DNA of 64,000 nucleotides, from the NCBI GenBank assembly GCA_035610835.1, contig CM069455.1:45710074-45774073 (forward strand), written 5' to 3'. The notes below the pieces were generated by a model. It saw only the letters and a list, made by a program, of their open reading frames with translations. It ran no database searches and had not been told where the DNA came from. Positions 53,420 through 64,000 of this stretch are shown here, in pieces. This DNA comes from Ophiura sarsii (lineage: Eukaryota; Echinodermata; Ophiuroidea; Amphilepidida; Ophiuridae). The translations under genes were made by a program, and so were the position numbers. Position 1 is the first letter of the stretch. Every line of letters begins with the position of its first letter.

Positions 53420-54165
53420 CCATTTCTGGTTAGACTACAACATTTGAATAGAGTGCTCAATACCGTAAACGGTAGAGCGTATAAAAATTCAGAGGTATAG
53501 ACCTTCCAGAATATTATCGCTACTCTGAGTTTCATGGACAATCCCATACGGTCATTTTGTCCAATCGTCAGGCGAATAGATGCTTCTCTGATCGCAGATC
53601 TAGCACACATATGATAATGCAAATACACAATCAATGGTGTTTTTGATCAGCGATCAGAGCAGCATAATATTCCCGAAGTGGTCAATACACATCAAAAGAT
53701 AATCAGAGAGTGCTCAACTGATAAATCAGGAGCATAATATAATTATTCATTGACAACCATATTATGAATATTATGCTGCTCTGATCGCTGATCAAAAACA
53801 CCATTGATTGTGTATTTGCATTATCATGTGTGCTAGATCTGCGATCAGAGAAGCATCTATTCGCCTGACGATTGGACAAAATGACCGTATGGGATTGTCC
53901 ATGAAACTCAGAGTAGCGATAAGTTTAGACCTTCCGAGAAAGGGAGTCGTTACTCTGAGTTTCATGCTGACTGACAACCATTTCTGGTTAGACTAGACAT
54001 TTGAATAGAGTGCTCATTACCGAAAACAGTAGAGATCATGTTGTCCAATCTTCAGACGCCTGAAGATTGGACAACATGACCGTATGGGATTGTCCTTGAA
54101 ACTCAGAGTAGCGATAACATTCCGGAAGGTTTATACTCTCTGAATGTTACACTAGTTTCTCTGAA
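53420..54165. mobile_element. Composite of nested inverted repeats
   Basis: tgatcgcagatctagcacac and its inverse, catggacaatcccatacggt and two inverses, and a hairpin gttgtccaatcttcagacgc / gaagattggacaac at 54041-54078 lie within 750 bp. Looks like a foldback element with a partial duplicate attached. Confidence 0.75.
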
Positions 54166-55021
54166 TGTTACACTAGTTAGACACACCCTGTGTTGACAGT
54201 ATAAAAACATTGAAGTGGGATGGCAGTAAAAACAATTATGAAATACAGACTAACAAAAAAAAGTTATACAATAGCAATTTTATTTTTAATCCAATGTTAA
54301 AATCATGCAATTTCAAAATCATTTTATTTTGAATTTTTATCTACTTGCGTTTAAAATTTATGACTAATCTACTAAGTCGTCTAGAAATCGGGTTGGGCCA
54401 CTTTCACAATATCACACAATCTTATATCTTGTATAAATTAAATGATTAGGTATCTTTCAAGGAACATTAAAGAGAACAATATAATTCTGTTTCAAATAGT
54501 TTTATAGTCTATTTTTCTATCATTAAACAGTGAAGTTACTGTGTAATTTATGCATCACATAAAAGTGTGCGACATTGGCGTACACACACACACTTAGAAA
54601 GACGGAAGATACAAAACGTGTGCATAAATGCTGCACCTGTAAAGTTACGTCACTCTCCAGAGGAAGAGAAATAGATAGGGAAAGAGAAGGCATTATGGAG
54701 TTTTCAGCAGAGAGCATATATTCAGCAGAGTGTATATTTCTTAAAACTTAACAGTATTAAGAAATATACCCTCTGATGAATATTGTAAGGCTTATGCCAC
54801 ACACAAAATACAACCCTGTTCTACCTGCAAACAGACCTTACACTATGCCCATGTGTTTTGAACTCGCCACCCTTCGCGTTGCATTTTCAGATTTGTACAT
54901 TTTACACCATCTGAGATTGCGCATAGAGTTTGTACACAGCGCCACGCTACCACCGCCGCCACCCTTGACTTTCAGAATATAATCAACCATATCTCAGCCA
55001 AACAGTTATATCCAATCCTGA

Positions 55022-55027
55022 TTTATT
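55022..55027 (-). terminator. Possible poly(A) signal of the MFSD9-like gene
   Basis: AATAAA on the minus strand, about 160 nt downstream of the TGA at 55185. It is the first canonical hexamer found there; unverified. Confidence 0.3.
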
Positions 55028-55184
55028 CATACAAAGTAGCTAGATGTACGGACTTTCAAATGACACCTCAACCATTGCTCAACCACATTTAGTTGTTGAG
55101 TTAAAAGAGAGAGATGAATGATTCGTCACTGAAAATGCAACGCCGCCACCGTTTTTGGTGGCAAGTTCAAAACACAGGGTCATA

Positions 55185-55885
55185 TCACTCTTTCTTTTGT
55201 TCAGTACCATCATCTTTTTTTAGGTAAGTTAAAATACTTATGACCCCCATAGAGGCTGACACAATACCTATAATTCCTGGTCCATGAAAACTAACCTCTT
55301 GGGCCAGTCCGCCAAGAAAGGGTGCCATTGCTCTCGCCATAGATGACAGTGACTGACCTGTGCCTAGTAATGCCCCTGTGTTCTCTACGCTTGCTCTCCG
55401 TACACTCATATCAGTTATACACACACGGCTTACTGAGTTGACTATTCCAAGCGTCGTCGAGAAGAAAATAAAGATGGGTATATTCGGTGCAAAAGTACAC
55501 CCGAATATATTGAACACTGTAGCGATGCTCGTGTGCAGTAGAAGCCTCTCTATATTGCCGTAAAATTTCACGATCCGTCCCGTGCACAAGCCCGATAAGA
55601 ACCCCACGAGGGCGCCATAGGACATGATCTGACCGATGGTCTTGGGCGTGACGTCGAACATGGCCTCGAGCATGAGCGAGAAGTTGGAGCGGTAGATCAT
55701 GAGTGCGAATCCCATCAGGAAACGCACCAGGAATATATCGAAGCAGGAGCGCATAATGAGCTGAAAGCTTTTCATGAAATCCTTGACGTTTTGGATCAAT
55801 TCGCCAACAGTGAAGAGCTCTGCTGATTTTGAGTCGGGTAGCTGATGGTCAGGCCCGGGAGGGTGAATCAAGAAGTACACCACAG
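55185..55885 (-). CDS. MFSD9: MFSD9-like, last coding exon
   Basis: The acceptor is ctgtttacag; CT completes Ala and VVYFLIHPPG follows. The exon encodes the central cytosolic loop and the whole C-terminal half: FDIFLVRFLMGF, IGQIMSYGALVGFLSG, SRVCITDMSVRRAS, GALLGTGQSL and AQEVSFHGPGIIG. It ends KKDDGTEQKKE and TGA. The reading frame stays open upstream of the acceptor, which would make a spurious 311-residue ORF. Confidence 0.9.
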
Positions 55886-58800
55886 CTGTAAACAGATAAA
55901 TAACAAAATGAAAGTAAAGGTATATGTATACTGTAAACAAAAAATTGTTTAATTGTCCTCGTCCTTCCGACCCTCTTAAATCCTTCCGACCCAAAAACCT
56001 TTTCTTTCTTTCTTTTTTTTTTCTTCTTTTTTTTGGAAATTTTAAACAAAAATCAAACATTTCATTTTTGTTGTTGAAAATTTCATTTTTTTTTTCAAGG
56101 CTGGAGTCACAAATCAACAAACTGCATTTCTGTGGAATTGTATATTCTAGACCTCTTGTTTAGTTTGTGAATTTAGTTTTTAATGAAAAAATGATGGTTT
56201 TGACAATTAAATAAGAAATATGTAAACATCTAAAAGTGCAACATATCTGCCCATTTTAGATTATTTTTAACCCATATGGCATATTTTAGTGCAAAAAAAC
56301 ACATTTGCTTCAAAATGCATCCTTTGCCCCAAAAAGCACTTTTTCCAAAATCAGGCATCACTTTTAGTGCTTTTAAAAAGCGCAATCCCCAATCCCAAGG
56401 TAAAACTTGAGGGTTGAGCGCCATAAGGCAGTAACTCAACTTTTGGGCAATTGATATTTTAGTACAAAAATAATCCATATCGTCGCTGTTCTGACATACC
56501 GGCACATCACAACAGAATTAAGTAAAGTGATGTGCCGGTATGTCAGAACAGCGACGAACCTAGAATTTCAGAACCATAAAGAGATAACTCATAAACACTC
56601 TGAATTTGACTAAAATTAGAGTTATTAAGTTGGGTGCTACAGTGTATTGTAATGAGTCCCAAATATTTGAAATGAAAGTCGATTATCTCAAATAAAAATA
56701 GCATTTCTTGAGTTACGGCCTTCTGGCACTCAACCCTTGAATATAAGTAGCCTGTCCCCCAGACAGCTAAGTTCCTCTTTCCTTACACTTACCAAAGTCC
56801 AAAAAGAACAGAGCACCAGTGATTTTGGCAACGATGTGGAAGCCATCATCTAACTCCGCTAGATGTCCCCCGAAAAGCGGCCCTATGATAAACCCCATGG
56901 AGGAGCATGCATTGAATTGGCCAAACACACGAGGGCGGTCTTCAGCCGGTGTCAATTCGGCGATGAGTCCTTTGGTTATGCCCATCCCTTGTTTGAAAAT
57001 ACCTGCATAGGGGAAAAGTTAAAGATGATGAGAGTATATGTGTCAAAGCTTGATTCTCACACTTTATTATGAAATTCTACCCTATAGTTCAATCAGTTCC
57101 AAATTGGCGTTAAATATTCGGTTTGTATCTCTCTGCGCACGAAATTAAGCAAGCGTCACTCTCAATTATGGTCACACGCACCTGTCATGCATGGTACACA
57201 GTACGCTTGTGGACTTCATGGGCACCGGCGTCTTTCAATATTAATACGCTACTGTTAGGAGGCTTTGCCAATTTGCCAAGCTGATCAAACTATATTCATT
57301 TAGGTCAGGTGCCATACAATAGCCACATTTATCTAATGGGGTGGTACAGATGTGCCAGCTTGTTGGACGTGGCTATTAGTTTTACCATTATACAAAACAG
57401 ATTTTTCAAAAAAATGTTCACAACTTTCTCAAGTCTATCTCAATAATTACTGAACCAATACTAGACATGTTTGTACTTATGTTAATGCATTTCTCATGGT
57501 GACTCTAAATATGGTGATGAAATTCAATAATTTTGACATTTCTAAAATATTTTATGAACTTTTGGAACTATCGTCTGCAGTTGCATGCCGCGTTGGAAGC
57601 ATTGAGAGACTTAAACTCCATTACGTTCCAAGTGTTTCCAGCTCTCACACATATGCATAGAAGTGTTAATGACATGTAATATGCTGGTTTTATGGCAATC
57701 AATATGTCATTGAAACACATAGGTCGGAGCCATTGACGTGTAGCAGGTAGCAAACGCTACAGCTCTGCGGTCGAGCGTTGTGGAGTATGCTGAGCCCTTT
57801 AAACTTGTATAATGAGACCATGCTAATATTTGCATCTTTGTATCAATACAAACTTGAGACTGAGTCAATTGATGACTTGTCCGAAAAGATCCGTTTGACA
57901 AGTTTTAGCAAACTTGTTAACATGTTTTATTCGTTATTACATAGATTAAAATTATGCTCAAATTGTGAATTTTGTTTTGTATAGAGTTGTAGAGTTTATC
58001 TATATTTAAAGAGTGTGGATGTGCATGAACACAACAGACTTGCAACTGGCGCACTGCATCATTATATGCGTGGCCAACTGGCTGTGACTACGCTTGGATT
58101 AGTTATTTTAGTGTGAATTGAGATAAGAACCTCATATTTCTTACAAATTTAGGCACAAAAAATACATTTGGGAAAATAGCTATAGATGCGATATATTATA
58201 TGCACACACAAAATTTATGCTAAATGCGGAAATTTCATATTTTAATGTGTTTTTGGCCCACTTTTAGTTTTTTGCCCTATCGGACACCTAATTTATTTAT
58301 TTTAAAATCCAAAATTGGGCTCATCGCATAGGGTTATGCAATAAAAGTGAATCCACATACACACGCATTGGGTATGTGAGACAGATCTTTTTCTCTTTTT
58401 CTTGGCTTTAGAACTGACTAAACTATAGCTGGGCAATTCCGTAGTTGCGGACGTACATTTCAGACACTTTGAGGGCTGGCAAAATCTAAACTATACCAGT
58501 TGCTTGATTTTTAACACCTGGGTTTTAAGTACCTCTAGTAGGAGTACAAAACCTGAACATTCCTTTGCTGTACCATTTTCGGTTTATGAGATATAGTGTG
58601 AAAACCCTCCGTTGCGGACGTACGCAGAGAAAGTAATTTTTTCAGTACACCTGTATTCCAATCAAAAAATCTCTGAAGTGTTCAGGTCTGTAATGAAAAC
58701 TAATATTGTTTTGTTTGTAAGAGGGACAAACCTAAACAAAACCATCAGAGAAAATTATCAGAACCTTTATCTTGAAGTTAAAATTGACTGATGTTTAACC

Positions 58801-61800
58801 GTTGCGGACGTACATATTAGTGTTGCGGACGTACATCTGTGAAATAATTCACAGATGTACGTCCGACACACTTCAAGAGCCCATGTATTAAACATGTAAA
58901 CAGGTACAGAACAAAACAAGTTTTAAACATTAAGTATAAATCATCAGCTTTAGAAAAATACTTGCCTCATTGGTTTCCAACATTGCCAAAGTATTGAACG
59001 GAGTGGTTAAAAGTAGCAGCTTTTGGGAGTGTACGTCCGACACAGAAGGTACCAAATTTAATCCAAAAAGTGTAATTCCTCTATATTTTGGTCATTTTAA
59101 GTAACTTTTTTATATGATACATAACACATGTTCATTGTTGTATTGATTGTATCAATTTGTAATACTTGCCTTAGTTCATTCATGGAAATAATTGCACTTC
59201 AATGGTGCGATTTCTACTCAAAAACGCCCTGTACGTCCACAACAACCTCAAAATCAGCCAAACCGAGAATGATAGGTCAAATTCCAAATTATATCATGTA
59301 ACTACAACCTATAACCTTTGATATGAGACATAAATTAGGTTATTTCGACGATTTTCAATTTTTTTCAATTTTTTCAATTTGGGTTACCTAATTACGGAAC
59401 TGCCCAGCTGCAGTTGAGGCCTTTTTGCTATTAAAATTGGTGTCCAACCCCACTCCCAACCCTGTTCCTGCCCCCTACTCAGAATACTTACCTAGTGGTA
59501 TCCTAGCCAACACTAATAACGCGAGGCTAGTTGTGATGCCTTTGGAAAAGTAACTTGCTCCTGTAACAAACAGACAGATGAGTAGCACAAAACGTCGTCC
59601 CGAGACATCACTCCATCGACCCTGTGAAAGAAGAAAACAAACCCGATATGGTTCACCTAGTGATAGTTAGTTCCCAAGGAGGTGGGGGAGAGCTAAACTT
59701 AGTTGATATGAGGTCATATGGAAGTGCCGCCAATTAGGGTACCCTTTTCACCTCTCTGGTAAATAAATAAATTCTTTCATTCCGTTTGTTTGGTAAAAAA
59801 ATGGGTCTATATTCTTAAAATTGCTATTTTCTCCCAAAAAAATGCAAAATCTGTCAACAATTAGGAGTTAATACAGCTCTCAGGTCAGGTCAAATGGGTC
59901 ATGTTTTCCAAACAAAATGGTAAATTTAGGGTCAATCAAATATTGCTGGTGGCTCATCACTAACAAAAAAAGAATATGCCCTTTTGTCTGGATGACCCTC
60001 TGATGCAAATACTGTCATTACAGGTGAAGTCAATTTTGAGTTTATTATGTGTGCTCTCCAAACATCAAAGCTTTAAAATGACACAAAATTGATCAAGGCA
60101 TTCAGATTTTATGAGTGAAAATAAAATGCCTCCTAAATTCTTATTTTTTTCTCCTTATTTTCATCTGTCCGTTTTCATCTATTTCTTGAAAAACACATCG
60201 CCGTAAAGTCTCCCTTTTTGATGTGCTGCATCACGTTTGTCAACAATTTATTTCCCTACAACCTCATCCCCAGAGTCACAGTGAGGTGTCACAAAATAAA
60301 TACGCCATGGTTTCTATTGGGGTAATAGGGCACACATTTTACCCCTCCGTGTTAGCTACTGGCCTATTGCAATTTGTAACTGACCAAACTAACTGTAAAA
60401 CCAGTTAATATTTAATTTCGTGAATTATGGATGTGGAAAATTAAATTAAATACCAGCGAAACAAACAATTTTGCATTGAAAGTATCAGTTGAATTTCCAG
60501 ATTCGCGAAATTATATGCCCGCTAAAATGGCAGTCATTTTCACTTCGCGAAATAAAGTATCCACAAAATTATAGTGTTTTACATTTTTATGTGAATATGC
60601 AAGTCATACTTACGATCACTGGTCCGGATAACAACTGTAGGCCTCCATATAGTGACACTGTATTATTTTTAGAATAAAGACAGGAAGATAATAATATAAG
60701 TGTTTAAAAGATTAAAATATTTAATGATTATCATTATTTTTACTCACAACTGTTAAAGGTAGATGACCCGATCACATTTTTGTAACACAGAATTATTTCA
60801 AAAATACGGAGATTTTCATATCATATGAAAAGCTCGTATTTTTCTCATCATCATACTGAAATTTGACGGCCTAAATCGGTACAATTACGGAGAAATCGAT
60901 GAAATAACGTCGAATTACCGCGAAAGGTGGTAATAACCACCAATATCGTTTGTGTACAACTCAATGGGTACATTTCATGGCATCTTTTGCGTCTAAAATA
61001 AGAACCATTAGAGTTATGCAACTCAAACTTTGGAATGTAGAATAGTAAACTTCAAGTTTAAAATCGGAACATCTACCTTTAATAAGCTGCAATTCAAGTG
61101 GCTTTCTTCAACCCCAATAACAGGTATTAACAGCTGCAGTGCCATTGACTTTGGACACCACCATCATCAGGGGGTGGGGGGAGACAACTCAATAGTAAAG
61201 ATTAATTTAGATACCTTTTTCGAACCACAGTTTTTAAGCTCTGTAGTTTTCGGGATCATCGTGACACCTTGATTCAGCAGTAGTGTTTACTTCCCTCATA
61301 CATGTATGACCACGCTATACGATGATACCGAAATCTACGGAGCATAAAAAACAAGGCTCGAGAAATGTATCTAAATTAATCTTTAAAACATGATCGAACC
61401 CACTATCAGTCTACATGATGCTCAATAGTAGGGTGTTAAGGTCGGGTGGCTTCCTTTCTTGGTTTTGGGAATTTCCCCAAATGTCTGGAAAAGTTGGTGA
61501 ATTTTCAGCAATATTTTGAAATTTTCACAATGGTTCTCATATAAATAAACAGGTATGTGCCGTCATAATAGGTAACTTTTTCGCCAAAATTCCCTAAACA
61601 TTCGGTATGATTTGTGCTTGAAAACATGGGTCTTAAATCGCAAAAAAACACCCAAACATGGGTCCTAAATTGCAAAAAAAAAGTAAAAAACCTTACTGGG
61701 ATTGGTGGTAAAAACACCCCTAAAAGTAGGTCCGTATTTCAAACCTCCAGCGGCACATCCCAACTCTATTATTACCCTATTATCTTTGTGAAGTAGCCCC

Positions 61801-62533
61801 GCGATCACACTGTGATTTGTGATATTTTTTTAGGAGAGACAAATAGGCATGTGACTGTTACACGTTTACACGTGTAACCGACCGCAAGGGTCACATCCGT
61901 TTACAAAAACTAGTTAACGGTTACACGCATATGGGTTTGATTTTTCAATAAACCTCACATTTTACACATCTAAAACTCTTATAAGACATACTGAAAAGTA
62001 ATTACCCCCATGATGACCTTTGGCAGTTCAGAGCTGGCTAGAAAAGATGCAATTCTGGGATCTGGGACTTATACTAGGTTATGCCCATAGTTTTTTATTT
62101 TATATATTTTCACTGATTTGCTAGTTTGCCAATATTAATACTTTTAAAGGATACCACCACTTCAAAATTAAATTATTGTGGATTAATTGTGAATTTTCAG
62201 GCCTTCCAACATTTTGATTACAGTTTTCCCCACATCGTGGAAAGCATGTTGAAAAATTGGCATCACAATAAAAGAACAATTATTTAAAAGTAATAGAATT
62301 GAACTGAATTTAGAATGAGGTCATTAGAACAAAATAGACAGTTTAAACGTTTAACTGACTGTAAAATCAACAGGTTAAACGTTCACCAAATTACACTATC
62401 CTCACACCCTTAAGAGACAAAATTAAACATCTATTAAACACTTACGGATAGAGCCAATCTGTGACGGGGAAGCTCCCAGCTTTTTTAAATGTGGAGACAT
62501 GAGAGGAATCAACATGCTAACTGCAAACAAATC
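55185..62533 (-). CDS. MFSD9: MFSD9-like major facilitator transporter, 5'-incomplete, five exons seen
   Basis: complement(join(55185-55885, 56793-57002, 59492-59621, 60614-60657, 62446-62533)), 1173 nt, 390 residues plus TGA. All junctions are GT-AG and phases close. The visible protein begins DLFAVSMLIPL in the first membrane helix. It then has SLYGGLQLLSGPVI, MFS motif A (GRWSDVSGRR), LVLARIPLGIFKQ, EDRPRVFGQFNA, GFIIGPLFGGHLAELDDGFH, a central loop, CFDIFLVRFLMGFALM, and GTGQSLSSMARAMAPFLGG near the end. From memory this order and wording follow human MFSD9 (474 residues), an orphan transporter. The missing N-terminus of roughly 50 or more residues must lie right of 62533; no matching phase-0 donor was found up to 64000, so it is probably outside the window. 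Substrate unknown. Confidence 0.88.
56406..56738. mobile_element. Same family as 28662-29270, with a small hairpin inserted
   Basis: gagggttgagcgccataagg ... ccttctggcactcaaccctt. At 56481-56556 a hairpin with perfect 30-bp arms (cgtcgctgttctgacatacc start) is absent from the other copy. Confidence 0.8.
56793..57002 (-). CDS. MFSD9: MFSD9-like coding exon (helices 4-6 region)
   Basis: Encodes GIFKQGMGITKGLIAELTPA, EDRPRVFGQFNACSSMGFII, GPLFGGHLAELDDGFH and GALFFLDF. Acceptor cctatgcag, donor gtaagt, phase 1 to phase 1. The ELDDGFH motif matches ELEDGF of vertebrate MFSD9. Confidence 0.9.
57078..57296. repeat. Dispersed foldback repeat, copy 3 (MFSD9 intron)
   Basis: Left ctatagttcaatcagttcca, right gccaagctgatcaaactata. 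Family shared with 38341 and 47104; an isolated end (gaactgactaaactatag) is at 58411. Confidence 0.7.
57366..57598. mobile_element. Miniature element copy 3, minus orientation
   Basis: Inverse of 14309-14541 (agaaatgcattaacataagt on the minus strand; cgtctgcagttgcatgccgc at the right end). A single copy of the 30-bp segment. Confidence 0.8.
58429..59407. mobile_element. Foldback-type element with seven subterminal GTTGCGGACGTAC motifs
   Basis: Ends CTGGGCAATTCCGTA and inverted CTGGGCAGTTCCGTA. The motif faces inward at 58444, 58611, 58801 and 58822, and in inverse at about 58856, 59030 and 59230 (the last one decayed). The two halves mirror each other about 58845. Confidence 0.8.
59492..59621 (-). 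CDS. MFSD9: MFSD9-like coding exon with MFS motif A
   Basis: Encodes GRWSDVSGRRFVLLICLFVT then GASYFSKGITTSLALLVLAR and IPLG. The G-x3-D-x2-GRR signature is the loop 2-3 motif of MFS carriers. An internal ttacag at about 59561 resembles an acceptor, but the frame is open through it and the longer exon restores motif A. Confidence 0.89.
60614..60657 (-). CDS. MFSD9: MFSD9-like short coding exon (44 nt)
   Basis: Encodes SLYGGLQLLSGPVI, the second membrane helix. The first two bases complete a Leu codon from the exon at 62446. The tiny size and exact phase fit support the call. Confidence 0.85.
60757..61078. mobile_element. TTAA-flanked miniature element, copy 1
   Basis: TTAA/AGGTAGATGACCCGATCACA ... 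GGAACATCTACCT/TTAA. Relatives at 48101 and 20438. Confidence 0.88.
61083..62445. other. MFSD9 intron remainder, nothing clearly recognised
   Basis: Non-coding. tttacacgtgtaac-type palindromes at 61860-61880; no gene. Confidence 0.3.
62446..62533 (-). CDS. MFSD9: MFSD9-like coding exon, most 5' one visible
   Basis: The acceptor is ttcttgcag. Encodes DLFAVSMLIPLMSPHLKKLG then ASPSQIGSI. Human MFSD9 reads DLFGVSMVVPLL at this place, after GFL. Phase 0 at the acceptor means at least one upstream exon with the initiator is missing. Confidence 0.86.
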
Positions 62534-62857
62534 CTGCAAGAAAAAGAGGAAAAAAAGGTACTAGGCCATGAAAAAAACTGCCCTGTTCTGCGGGAAACGG
62601 ACCTCTCAAGTAGGATCGGTCTGTCTGGCATACTTTTGTTTTTTCCCAAAAATGTTTGGCAATGTCCTGCCGAATCAGAAATTTGAGAGCGAGGGGATCG
62701 GTGGCGTTCTCAGTACTGGTTGCATAAAAGAAATGAGTTTATTGTTTTAATTTGATTATTTTTAAAGCAATTTCACACATTTTACACAATTTCACAATTT
62801 TCTATAAAAAAATGGAATTGAAGTTCCAAAAATATTGGGTCGGTTGGGCCCGTAGAT

Positions 62858-63208
62858 AGGCATGTTCATAAAATTTTGAAAATAAAATTATCTCTTTGAA
62901 AATGGAATACATGGAAACAAAGTACTTTACAATAAAAAATGATGGTTCAACCTTGTCTGCAGGCTGAATAATAAAAAAGTTGTAACCAAAAGTAGTTTAA
63001 GTCATGCACATTTTAAAACCATTTTAGGTAAATTAAGGGATTACTTTCATGATGTCTAGTTGCTTGTGTGGGGTTATTTATACATCAGTGAATACATCCC
63101 AGCAGTTTCGTACTTTTCCGCTGAATTTAAAAGAGGTAAACATGAGTTTTCTACATATTTTGGTCAAATATGTCGCCCTCTATAGTCAATGATATGAACA
63201 TCCCTACC
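62858..63208. repeat. Dispersed repeat, copy 2 (see 2631-2945)
   Basis: taggcatgttcataaaattt ... tatagtcaatgatatgaaca. Same orientation as copy 1, with about 36 extra bases around 62942-62980. Confidence 0.75.
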
Positions 63209-63302
63209 GTAGAACAGGGGTTCTTTTTCGTGGCCTTAGGGCCAACAAAAATTAAATTGCCCTCAGCGACCGACCATAAAATCTCAAAAATTAGGGTCGC
63301 AT

Positions 63303-63701
63303 TAGAGCTGTCATCAACATGGACGATGTCGACATTGTGTCGATATCGGCTATTATCCCGACATGTCGATATCAACTTTGGGATGTCGATATAATTGACA
63401 TTAAATCGTCCGTAATTATTTGAAAATGAAAATCAGCAAGAGTTGTGAAAAAAACCAATATCCAACGATAGCAAATCGTTAAAAGTAATTAGGCCTATGC
63501 TAGTTCCCCCCTCACCACTTCGCATATTGACTTGGCGATATTTTCGATCTGCGGTAATATTCTATACTATCGCGGACATTAATTTGCGGGGACAATCGGC
63601 TTGGTATTTGGATCATAATAACTATGTTGACATCATGTCGATATCGAGACTCTAAAATAGCAACATGTCGACATGAAAAAAAGATCTCGATAACAGCACT
63701 A
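63303..63701. mobile_element. hAT-type miniature element with TGTCGATATC clusters
   Basis: Ends TAGAGCTGTCATC and GATAACAGCACTA, flanked by identical 8-mers ggtcgcat. Palindromic words gatgtcgacat and atgtcgatatcg are clustered near both ends. Confidence 0.85.
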
Positions 63702-63709
63702 GGTCGCAT

Positions 63710-64000
63710 TTACAACAACAACAATTATGGACTACTTGATATTCACACCTCGGATGTTTAGGTCTGGAGCCCAATCAGATCTCTTCTAATGGACTGATAT
63801 TTTACAGACAATGTCAGGTTTTTTTCCCTGCATCAAAAATTCATTATATTTTATATCTTTTGTTGTAAAAATAGAGACAAAATAATATAGACTCGGACAA
63901 ACTGGCGTAAATTAAATTAACAAAGGCCTTAAAGAAATATACTGTCTCGAACCCGGTCCCTCTCGCATTCGCGGCAATCGGATAAAAATACAATTGGTAG
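63710..64000. other. Right edge, nothing recognised
   Basis: I looked here on the minus strand for the first MFSD9 coding exon (ending in GFL before a phase-0 donor) and did not find it. Confidence 0.4.

Noticed and set aside
55886..56120. N-terminal extension of the last MFSD9 frame (Lys-rich start)
   Set aside because: It crosses a good acceptor (ctgtttacag) and does not resemble MFS sequence; the spliced upstream exon fits in phase and homology.
59561..59563. Internal ttacag as acceptor of a shorter MFSD9 exon
   Set aside because: The frame is open through it and the longer exon restores the GRWSDVSGRR motif in phase.

Overview
The window is eukaryotic genomic DNA from an animal. It has two intron-rich genes facing each other, (A+T)-rich introns, GT-AG splice sites and a very high density of short inverted-repeat transposons. 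I cannot name the species. The proteins are animal-like, and the sequence is full of the short palindrome AGGCCT, hAT- and TTAA-type miniature elements and Tc1/mariner-type foldback elements. A marine invertebrate, possibly an echinoderm or hemichordate, would fit, but this is an impression and not a demonstration.

Gene 1 (+ strand, coding span 16942-47552) is a complete V-type proton ATPase subunit a (V0 domain, 116 kDa family, ATP6V0A1-like). I assembled 20 coding exons by reading each splice junction. Every junction is GT-AG, every phase closes, and the sum is 2538 nt, i.e. 845 residues plus a stop. The N-terminal cytosolic half is in exons 1-10 and the proton-translocating membrane half in exons 11-20. 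The conserved membrane Arg (R746), Glu (E801) and second Arg (R811) are present.

Gene 2 (- strand, 55185-62533) is the 3' part of an MFS transporter closest to MFSD9. Five coding exons (390 residues) are visible. The first coding exon(s) with the start codon appear to lie beyond the right edge. The two genes converge on about 7.6 kb of repeat-filled intergenic DNA.

Positions 1-16941 hold no gene I can support: a Tc1-like transposase fossil at the left edge, hAT and Mutator-type miniature elements with clean target-site duplications, a 3.1 kb inverted-repeat-bounded block, a nest of foldback elements one inside another, and a foldback element ending about 135 bp before the V-ATPase start codon.

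The most unusual structures are in the V-ATPase introns. A 1 kb minisatellite in intron 10 has copied the last 22 nt of exon 10 together with its splice donor, giving ten tandem donors and about 40 AGGTCA half-sites. A canonical histone-type 3' stem-loop sits alone in intron 18. In intron 16 a TTAA-flanked element is inserted in one copy of a tandem duplication while the other copy preserves the empty site. Miniature elements lie within 8-35 bp of three splice donors. A 30-bp segment inside one member of a small transposon family has expanded to nine near-perfect copies.
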